Shown: piece by piece, positions 58,685 to 64,000 of the stretch
Numbering within the stretch: position 1 is the first letter of the stretch
Layout: the number at the start of each line of letters is the position of its first letter
Origin: JBDRMV01 sp043825615
GTDB lineage: Bacteria > CG03
Assembly: GCA_043825615.1 (NCBI GenBank)
Contig: JBDRRS010000004.1
Coordinates: 55,781-119,780, forward strand
Direction: 5' to 3'
Length of the DNA: 64,000 nucleotides
The notes under the pieces: generated by a model
Database searches by the model: none
The model's input: the letters and a program-made list of their open reading frames with translations, nothing else
What the model was told of the DNA's origin: nothing
Position numbers and translations under genes: made by a program

Positions 58685-58957
58685 TTACAGACCCTCGTCT
58701 GACTCAACTTCCGACCAGGTCTTCCCTCCCATGATGCTAAAAAAATCAATGATCTGCGGGATCGGGCTTATAACAAGCTGGAGCCATTCCAGCGTTCTCA
58801 CCTTAACGCCTTCATTGTACATATACCCTGCGCGGGAGCCGAAAAGACACCCGATGCACGCTGGCCCACAACCGCCTTTCTCCTTCGCCGCAACAAGAGA
58901 AAAACTTCCCGTTGCCAAAATCACAACCACAGCGATAATTGTAAAAATCTTTTTCAT
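58685..58957 (-). CDS. Small exported protein with CGPACIGCLFG motif
   Basis: 90 residues. A signal peptide (MKKIFTIIAVVVILATGSFSLVAA) is followed by GGCGPACIGCLFGSRAGYMYNEGVKVRTLEWLQLVISPIPQIIDF. The glycine/cysteine-rich motif followed by NEG and a hydrophobic helix looks like a small conserved envelope family, but I cannot name it. GGAGG precedes the ATG, which overlaps the LolA-like stop (ATGA). Confidence 0.7.
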   Translation of the reverse strand: MKKIFTIIAVVVILATGSFSLVAAKEKGGCGPACIGCLFGSRAGYMYNEGVKVRTLEWLQLVISPIPQIIDFFSIMGGKTWSEVESDEGL

Positions 58958-59724
58958 TCCCTGTCACCTCCTTTCTTTGATTTTACGGGACAAACAAAAA
59001 AATCATCTTTTATACTTTCGTTGATTTTAACTTTTTTATATAAATATTCCATGCTCAAAATCCGGCCGTTTTCCGTTAAAATTTCGCTTTCCATTTTTTC
59101 AGGAAACCACACACCGTTTGTTTTTTTGTAACTGAAAACAGATTCCGCCATTTTTTTAAATTCTGCATTAAAAGCCGAACTTTTCATTATAAGACCTGTT
59201 TCCACGTCAACCCAATACTGATATGTCGCTGTTTCCGGATATTTGTTTTCTTCTTTACTGCCGGGTTTTTTCCCGCGCACGACACGTATAAGAGCGCAAT
59301 TATTATTTTTTATTTTTTCCACCCGCAGGGCAGTCATTTTCTCCCAGTTTTCATCCAGAAGACCCTGGCTCGTATCAAAGCTGAGCATAGGCCCGGGGTC
59401 CTTGCTGAATTCCCATTTTTTCTTTGCCGTGTTGTATCTGTAAACAATATCTTTCTGCTGTATGAGAATGCCTCCTTGCATCATTTTTGGTTTTTTATAT
59501 TCCATTCTTATTCCGGCGGTTCTTTTATAATAGAATTTTGCGCAGGTTCGCCGGTGGTGCGGTTCAAGATGCATCCTCTGCTCAAAAATTCCCTGCGCAG
59601 TTACCAGCGCTTTCTCGTTTTCCCTGATAAGATTAAGGAGTCTCTCTAGTTCATCCTGTCTGCCGAAAAGACCGGCGTTAAATAAAAAAAAGAGCAGAAA
59701 ACTTCTATATTTGCCTGTTTTCAA
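58954..59724 (-). CDS. Outer-membrane lipoprotein-sorting protein (LolA-like)
   Basis: 256 residues. A signal peptide (about residues 1-20, SFLLFFLFNAGLFG) is followed by a LolA/LolB-like half-barrel with IRMEYKKPKMMQGGILIQQKDIVYRYNTAKKKWEFSKD, QYWVDVETGLIMKSSAFN and MAESVFSYKKTNGVWFPEKMESEI. It probably binds lipoproteins or lipids in the periplasm. It overlaps recR by 4 bases, an unusual operon partner. Confidence 0.82.
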   Translation of the reverse strand: MKTGKYRSFLLFFLFNAGLFGRQDELERLLNLIRENEKALVTAQGIFEQRMHLEPHHRRTCAKFYYKRTAGIRMEYKKPKMMQGGILIQQKDIVYRYNTAKKKWEFSKDPGPMLSFDTSQGLLDENWEKMTALRVEKIKNNNCALIRVVRGKKPGSKEENKYPETATYQYWVDVETGLIMKSSAFNAEFKKMAESVFSYKKTNGVWFPEKMESEILTENGRILSMEYLYKKVKINESIKDDFFVCPVKSKKGGDRE

Positions 59725-60326
59725 AAAAACTTTTTCCTCTCCTCAAATGCCTCTTTCAGCGTCTGCGGGTTGACGTAAATGATTTCGGAGCCCTCCGAAA
59801 GCCCGTGAGCCGGCTGGGTAACGGAAACTTCAGGAAATTTCTGTGTTATTTCGTTGTAAATATATCTTGCGGTCGCAAGACCCTTTCTGTTCAAATTCGT
59901 GGCGAGAATCAGTTCTTTGATATTCCCTTCGGAGATGCGGTCGTAAAGGGTGTCAATGTTCAGGTCGGCGGGCAAAACCTTATTCAGCGGATCTACCCTG
60001 CCCATGAGAACATGGTACCGCCCGGAAAAACCCGCTTCCTCAATTGCATTTATATCCATCACCTCTTCAACGACGCAGACGACGGCTGACGACCTTTCCG
60101 GGTCGGCGCAGATATCGCAAATTTCGCCCGTTGAAAAATTGCCGCAGATTTTACAGACCTTTATACTGCCGGCAGCATCTACGATTTCTTTCAGAATTCT
60201 CTGCCTTTCGCCAGGTTCAAGTTTTATAAAATCCGATGCAAGGCGGACGGCGGTCTTGGGCGTTACCGAGGGCAGTGAATAAAATGCGTCCTTAAGTTTC
60301 TCAAGATACGGCGGAAAACTACTCAT
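59721..60326 (-). CDS. recR: Recombination protein RecR
   Basis: 201 residues. It helps RecFOR load RecA at gaps. It has the helix-hairpin-helix start (YLEKLKDAFYSLPSVTPKTAVRLASDFI), the C4 zinc finger CKICGNFSTGEICDIC, the Toprim segment VVCVVEEVMDINAIEEAGFSGRYHVLMG and the DINIDTL-type loop. The ATG sits in a 13-base sequence duplicated at the dnaX stop. Confidence 0.97.
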   Translation of the reverse strand: MSSFPPYLEKLKDAFYSLPSVTPKTAVRLASDFIKLEPGERQRILKEIVDAAGSIKVCKICGNFSTGEICDICADPERSSAVVCVVEEVMDINAIEEAGFSGRYHVLMGRVDPLNKVLPADLNIDTLYDRISEGNIKELILATNLNRKGLATARYIYNEITQKFPEVSVTQPAHGLSEGSEIIYVNPQTLKEAFEERKKFF

Positions 60327-60383
60327 CTCAAGAACCAGGGACAGACCCCATTCGGGGACAGTCCCTTTGAAAAACTACTCATC
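60315..60383. mobile_element. 43-base family 1-like element flanked by a 13-base duplication of the dnaX/recR junction
   Basis: AAAACTACTCATC is found at 60315-60327 (recR start) and 60371-60383 (dnaX stop). On the coding strand it reads GATGAGTAGTTTT, so each copy holds both the TAG of dnaX and the ATG of recR. Between them lies a 43-base hairpin with AGGGAC/GTCCCT and CCCC/GGGG stems and TCAA/TTGA-like ends. Removing insert and one duplicate restores an 8-base overlap of the two genes. Confidence 0.85.
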
Positions 60384-61910
60384 CGCCGAACCCTCCAGAC
60401 CGCCGCCGACAATATTGGAAAGTTTCGTAATTATCGGCTCTTCAATCTCCAGCTGCTCCGCAGAGGTGTTTTTTTTCGGTTCAGACGGGCCGTTTTCCGG
60501 CATAACGATGGTAATACTCAGCGTTAATCTGACGCCGTTTTTTGCGAGGTATTCTTCAATCTCTCCGCTGTTTACAATGAGCCGCTTCGCCTGGATTTCC
60601 TTATCTTTGCCGAAACGGCAGTAGAGGTTGCCGTCTTCAAGCGTTATCGCCTGCGAAACATCGAACAATTCTCCGAGAGATCTGTTTTCTTTCTTTATCA
60701 AGCCGACAATTTCGGAAACGTCCCTATCCTTCCGCTCTTCAGGCCCTGATCCCGGCTCCGGGCGTTCTGTTCTGCTTTCGGTTTCCGGTTCTTTCACCCT
60801 GTAACTCAAATCCGGAGTTACGGAGTTCGCTGGAATTTCCGAAATTACCTCGTCAATAGAAACAAAATCCGACGAGATTTTATAAAGGCAGAGTTCAAGC
60901 AGAATTTTAGGAAACTCCGACCATTTCATTTCCTGCTCCGCGCGGCACAGGACATCAAGCATCCAGAAAATCCTGTCGGCGGTCTTTTCCTCAAAACCCA
61001 ACGGAATACCGCCGCCGATTTTAACCGCAAGAATTTTTCTCAATTTTGCGATTATCTGTTTCGCGAACTGCTGGACGCTGAAGCCGCCCCTGTAAATATT
61101 ATCCACAATATCAAAGACCTTTTTTAAGTCCTTCTTCAAAACCGCAGTTATAACTTCGTCAATTTTCTCGCTCTCGACAAGCCCCAGAATAAACTCTATT
61201 CCCTCACCTGTTATCTTACCGCCGGGGGTAGATGAAATAACCTGCTCTAAAATACTTTCGGCGTCCCTTACGGAACCTGCCGCATCATTGCACAGCAGTT
61301 CAAGGGCATCATCCGTTATCTTTGTCTTCTCGGCTTTGCAGATTTTTTTCAAGGTATCTTTTATGGCATCATCCTCAATCAGCCGGAACCTGAAATGCTG
61401 GCACCTTGAAAGAATAGTAACGGGAAGTTTATCGGGCATCGTCGTCGCAAGGATAAAAATAATGTAAGGAGGCGGCTCTTCAAGCGTCTTCAAAAGGGCA
61501 TTAAAAGCCTCGGAAGTTATCTGATGCGCTTCGTCTATTATGTAAACCTTAAACCTGCCCTGCGCTGGAGCAAAAGCCACATTTTCTCTCAATTCTCTTA
61601 TGGAATCTATTCCCCTGTTGGATGCCGCATCTATTTCAATGACATCGATGAAACCCCCGCCGCTTATTCCCAGGCAGGCGGGACACTGGCCGCACGGCTC
61701 CTCCGACGGGTATTCTTTGCAGTTCACCGCCTTGGCGAGAATCCTCGCGGTCGTGGTTTTTCCCACGCCCCGGGGCCCGGAGAAGAGATACGCGTGGGCG
61801 GTTTTTTTCCTGGCAATTGCGTTTTTCAAGGTCACCGTTACCTGTTCCTGACCGATGACCTCATTGAACTTTGAGGGCCTGTATTTTCTGGCTATGACCA
61901 AATGCGACAT
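60375..61910 (-). CDS. dnaX: DNA polymerase III gamma/tau subunit
   Basis: 511 residues. Clamp-loader ATPase with Walker A SGPRGVGKTTTARILAKAVNC, the four-cysteine zinc motif CKEYPSEEPCGQCPACLG, Walker B VYIIDEAHQ, the SRC sensor motif LSRCQHFRF and the later domain III. A C-terminal extension holds the tau-like region. The ATG follows a promoter by 6 bases with no Shine-Dalgarno. Confidence 0.97.
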   Translation of the reverse strand: MSHLVIARKYRPSKFNEVIGQEQVTVTLKNAIARKKTAHAYLFSGPRGVGKTTTARILAKAVNCKEYPSEEPCGQCPACLGISGGGFIDVIEIDAASNRGIDSIRELRENVAFAPAQGRFKVYIIDEAHQITSEAFNALLKTLEEPPPYIIFILATTMPDKLPVTILSRCQHFRFRLIEDDAIKDTLKKICKAEKTKITDDALELLCNDAAGSVRDAESILEQVISSTPGGKITGEGIEFILGLVESEKIDEVITAVLKKDLKKVFDIVDNIYRGGFSVQQFAKQIIAKLRKILAVKIGGGIPLGFEEKTADRIFWMLDVLCRAEQEMKWSEFPKILLELCLYKISSDFVSIDEVISEIPANSVTPDLSYRVKEPETESRTERPEPGSGPEERKDRDVSEIVGLIKKENRSLGELFDVSQAITLEDGNLYCRFGKDKEIQAKRLIVNSGEIEEYLAKNGVRLTLSITIVMPENGPSEPKKNTSAEQLEIEEPIITKLSNIVGGGLEGSADE

Positions 61911-61916
61911 CGTTTA

Positions 61917-61945
61917 ATTCTAAAAGAAATAAAATCCGCTGTCAA
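61917..61945 (-). promoter_or_regulatory. Promoter of dnaX (leaderless)
   Basis: On the minus strand TTGACA (61940-61945), 17-base spacer, TAGAAT (61917-61922): near-consensus. Only 6 bases separate the -10 box from the dnaX ATG. The -35 box overlaps the stop codon of the preceding thioesterase gene. Confidence 0.8.
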
Positions 61946-62328
61946 AGGTTTTTTCCGAGTTCCGATATTACCCCGGGAAGGCGGCGCGGTTTCATATCCC
62001 TGTCCACGCACGCGAGGGTGGTCATTCCGGCGGCAATCGGACGTTTGCTTTCTTTTTCCCGCACACCGTAAGAAATCTCCATAAAAGTTTTTCCCATTTT
62101 TCTCAACTCCGCGTTAACCTCCAGAATTTCTCCGTAAAAAGCAGGGCGTCTGTAATCCGCCTCGGCATGGCTGACCACAAAAAGAATACCTTCCTCCGCA
62201 AGTTTCTTTATGCTTATTCCCTTCTCCGCAAAAAATTCAGTCCTTGCTCGTTCAAAATAAGTGAGATAATTTGCATAATAAACCACGCCGCCGCAGTCCG
62301 TGTCCTGATAATAAACTTTTATCTCCAC
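61942..62328 (-). CDS. YbgC-type acyl-CoA thioesterase
   Basis: 128 residues, hot-dog fold. The catalytic Asp is in VYYQDTDCGGVVYYANYLTYFERARTEFF and the family segment HAEADYRRPAFYGEILEV follows. It hydrolyses short acyl-CoA or acyl-carrier esters. Two GTG codons begin the frame; the second (62328) is 5 bases from AGGAG and is preferred. A TATAAT box on this strand lies at 62356-62361. Confidence 0.93.
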   Translation of the reverse strand: MEIKVYYQDTDCGGVVYYANYLTYFERARTEFFAEKGISIKKLAEEGILFVVSHAEADYRRPAFYGEILEVNAELRKMGKTFMEISYGVREKESKRPIAAGMTTLACVDRDMKPRRLPGVISELGKNL

Positions 62329-62508
62329 CACATCTCCTGATAATGCGCTTTTTTTATTATACTACACAAAGCGAATTTTGTATAGGATAAAGACGACACA
62401 TCACACCTTAACTCCTGCCCGGAACCGCAACTATTTCACAGGCGTTCTCTACCTGCAGTTCAGACGTCTCCGCAAAGGTTAATTCCTATCATTTCTAACG
62501 CAGGCGTC

Positions 62509-62537
62509 TTGACAAACTTGCAGAATCAAGTTATACT
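62509..62537 (+). promoter_or_regulatory. Promoter of the AbrB/RelE pair
   Basis: TTGACA (62509-62514), 17-base spacer, TATACT (62532-62537). The leader is about 50 bases and has AAGGAGG ahead of the antitoxin ATG. The rest of the 62329-62596 gap shows no gene. Confidence 0.75.
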
Positions 62538-62596
62538 TAAAGTAAGGAAGTAAGAATTATGGGTAATGGAGAACCCAGAAGTAAGGAGGCAAAAAA

Positions 62597-63019
62597 ATGT
62601 CTACAGTTAAAATAGGTCCTAAACACCAAGTAACTATTCCCCATGATATCTTTGCACAACTTTATTTAAAACCTGGCGAATTCCTGGAAGTAATCCCTGA
62701 AAAAGGAAGAATAATTTTAGTTCCCCAAAAACTCACAAATAGAATCCCCGCCCCTTTGCTTACAAAAGAAGAACAAAATATTCTCTCTCGAGCTAAACTA
62801 AAAATTGAGAAAATCAACAAAGATATCCTTAAATCCAAAGGGCTTACCACAAATGAGATAAAAATCTCCTGCAAAGTTGGTTTAATTGATTCGGAACAGT
62901 CATGGTGGTGGTCTGAGAAATGGCAGAAGGAAGAACGAAAATCCGAGCAAGAGATAAGAAAAGGAAAAATTAAAAAATTTTCCAGTATTGATAATCTCAT
63001 AAAAGATCTCCGTTCATGA
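62597..63019 (+). CDS. AbrB-family antitoxin
   Basis: 140 residues. The N-terminal swapped-hairpin DNA-binding domain reads VKIGPKHQVTIPHDIFAQLYLKPGEFLEVIPEKGRIILVPQKL. The C-terminal part, with a tryptophan-rich WWWSEKWQKEERKSEQEI and KKFSSIDNLIKDL, should bind and block the toxin. It probably represses its own promoter. The stop overlaps the toxin start (ATGA). Confidence 0.9.
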   Translation: MSTVKIGPKHQVTIPHDIFAQLYLKPGEFLEVIPEKGRIILVPQKLTNRIPAPLLTKEEQNILSRAKLKIEKINKDILKSKGLTTNEIKISCKVGLIDSEQSWWWSEKWQKEERKSEQEIRKGKIKKFSSIDNLIKDLRS

Positions 63020-63276
63020 AAAGCGCCCGAACCGGGTTATTTAAGAGGGACTACAAAAAACTACCCGAGAAAATCAAAAAAAGAGCAGACAAATCGCTTT
63101 ACCATCTTGCAACTAATCCATCCCATCCTTCTTTGAGGATGAAAAAGATAAAAAGTATGGGAAATATCTGGGAAGCGCGCATAACTAAAAAATATCGATT
63201 TAGTTTTCAAATAATAAATGATACTTATGTTTTGCGCAGAATAGGAAAACACGATAAAGTTTTAAAAAAAACTTAG
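63016..63276 (+). CDS. RelE/ParE-superfamily toxin
   Basis: 86 residues. FKRDYKKLPEKIKKRADKSLYHLATNPSHPSLRMKKIKSMGNIWEARITKKYRFSFQIINDTYVLRRIGKHDKVL matches the mRNA-interferase/RelE fold, with basic residues and the final histidine motif IGKHDKVLKK. It likely cuts mRNA at the ribosome when the antitoxin is lost. Confidence 0.9.
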   Translation: MKSARTGLFKRDYKKLPEKIKKRADKSLYHLATNPSHPSLRMKKIKSMGNIWEARITKKYRFSFQIINDTYVLRRIGKHDKVLKKT

Positions 63277-63383
63277 CGCCCGGCGGAGATAAAAACTCTT
63301 TCCAATCTAATAATTCAGATTCTGTAAACGCCCCCCGCAGCCCCGCCACCCTTAAAAAGATAGGATTTAAGGAAATCGGCTCG

Positions 63384-63743
63384 CTACCGCTTTTTGCGGT
63401 ATTTCTTTCTTCTTTCCTGAATAATCGATTTACAAACATCAAAAAGAAATTCTTTTGTAGCGGAACTTTCGTCCTGAATAAGATAAAGAAATTTGTTTGC
63501 GGTCTTATCAGGTTTTGATTTTTTCGGAATGGTCATTTCGCCAAACAAATCGGATAAAGTAATTTGCAAAGCATCGGCAATTTTCTTTATTGTTTTTAAA
63601 CTGGCATTTTTATTACCCGATTCAATGAAACTGATAAAGGTGTTGCTGACGCCGGATAACTCTGCTAATTTTTCCTGAGTCAGCCCTCTCTTTTTTCTCT
63701 CCTCTTTGATTCTTCCGCCGAGTAATTGAAGCAAATCATCCAT
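63384..63743 (-). CDS. XRE-family transcriptional regulator
   Basis: 119 residues. The N-terminal helix-turn-helix reads IKEERKKRGLTQEKLAELSGVSNTFISFIESGNKNASLKTIKKIADAL. The C-terminal half is a short helical, lysine-rich tail. It may regulate the divergent gene at 63925 or the toxin-antitoxin pair; targets unknown. Confidence 0.92.
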   Translation of the reverse strand: MDDLLQLLGGRIKEERKKRGLTQEKLAELSGVSNTFISFIESGNKNASLKTIKKIADALQITLSDLFGEMTIPKKSKPDKTANKFLYLIQDESSATKEFLFDVCKSIIQERRKKYRKKR

Positions 63744-63813
63744 ACCTCACCCCTTTATGCACATTGTAGAAATTAGAGATTACAACCGGAATAAAATATA
63801 TTGGAATATGGTC

Positions 63814-63841
63814 TTGACAAATGGTAAAATTATGTTAGCAT
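63814..63841 (+). promoter_or_regulatory. Predicted promoter of the last gene
   Basis: TTGACA (63814-63819), 16-base spacer, TAGCAT (63836-63841). About 75 bases of leader follow. It contains a hairpin TGTCTC/GAGACA (63888-63914) immediately before the AGGAGG at 63915-63920. Confidence 0.55.
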
Positions 63842-63924
63842 ATGAACATGTGCGGAAAAACTTTGGAATGCTGGAATGGGGAGAGAATGTCTCTGCCATT
63901 AGAGCGCGGAGACAAGGAGGAGAG

Positions 63925-64000
63925 ATGAGAAAAGTTTTTGGTTCGGTTTGTGCGTTTTTGTTTGTCGCCGGAATTTTGTCTGTTGCCAGAGCGCAGGATT
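63925..64000 (+). CDS. Exported protein, N-terminal fragment (runs off the window)
   Basis: The first 25 codons encode a signal peptide, MRKVFGSVCAFLFVAGILSV, with cleavage expected after ARA and before QD. AAGGAGG precedes the ATG by a few bases. The mature part is not in the window, so function is unknown. Confidence 0.8.
   Translation, partial: MRKVFGSVCAFLFVAGILSVARAQD

Noticed and set aside
1..64000. tRNA, rRNA, CRISPR arrays and prophage genes
   Set aside because: I looked for T-arm patterns such as GGTTCGAATCC, for regularly spaced repeats and for integrase or capsid proteins and saw none. Short or degenerate tRNAs could still be missed by eye.

Overview
The window is gene-dense, mid-GC bacterial chromosome from what looks like an anaerobic Gram-negative (diderm) bacterium. 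Diderm features are a LolA-like carrier, an LpxL-like acyltransferase, an AsmA-like protein and a PorV/PorQ-type barrel fragment. Anaerobic features are an Rnf complex, NuoEF-type flavoprotein modules, two molybdenum hydroxylases and B12-type radical SAM enzymes. The short repeats, the TMTC-like and LA_2272-like proteins and several family-less proteins suggest an uncultivated phylum such as Omnitrophota, Elusimicrobiota or a relative. That placement is inference; no rRNA or tRNA gene was recognised. No gap longer than 300 bases lacks a gene.

Layout. 1-1403: str operon on the minus strand (rpsL, rpsG, start of fusA). 1.5-9.5 kb: GGDEF protein, exported metallo-hydrolase, 8-oxoguanine-deaminase-like enzyme, small flavoprotein, queF, a 957-residue protein of unknown family and a GT4 glycosyltransferase. 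9.6-14.0 kb: a NuoE/NuoF/NuoG-GltD electron-transfer trio. 14.1-18.5 kb: repeat-containing exported protein, cold-shock operon with a 40-residue basic protein, U32 protein, SNase-TPR protein. 18.5-28.1 kb: two molybdenum hydroxylase systems and a cytosine-deaminase-like protein around rplM-rpsI and an isochorismatase-like hydrolase, probably a purine or N-heterocycle catabolic island. 28.2-29.9 kb: AT-rich insert with a methyltransferase and a DUF4160/DUF2442 pair between two related non-coding repeats. 30.4-42.3 kb: a long minus-strand run holding an acyltransferase, permease, nadA, nifS, cysE, a PP-loop ATPase, hisIABD, murA, prmC, prfA and rpmE. 42.4-48.3 kb: AT-richer cassette with a TMTC-like glycosyltransferase, polyprenyl-phosphate mannosyltransferase, two B12-type radical SAM proteins and gene remnants at both ends. 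48.3-56.8 kb: unknown gene, cinA, asmA-like, rnfBAEGD (no rnfC), lgt, trxA. 57-62.3 kb: TPR proteins and yidD, facing dnaX-recR-lolA-like. 62.5-64 kb: AbrB/RelE toxin-antitoxin pair, XRE regulator and the start of an exported protein.

The most unusual feature is a set of short dispersed repeats placed in operon junctions. One family is a hairpin of the form GGGGACAGG...CCTGTCCCC; another contains CCACCGCCCTGrTAAGGA. They lie exactly between stop and start codons. In the clearest case (dnaX/recR) the ancestral overlapping stop/start is duplicated on both sides of the insert. Copies supply Shine-Dalgarno sequences (prmC, prfA, rnfA), coding ends (HisB, the NuoE-like protein, Lgt) or a start region (RnfB). 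A second pattern is that several operon-leading genes (rplM, dnaX, a ComEC-like hydrolase, a TPR protein) have a -10 box only 6-8 bases before the ATG and no Shine-Dalgarno, so they are probably read from leaderless mRNAs.
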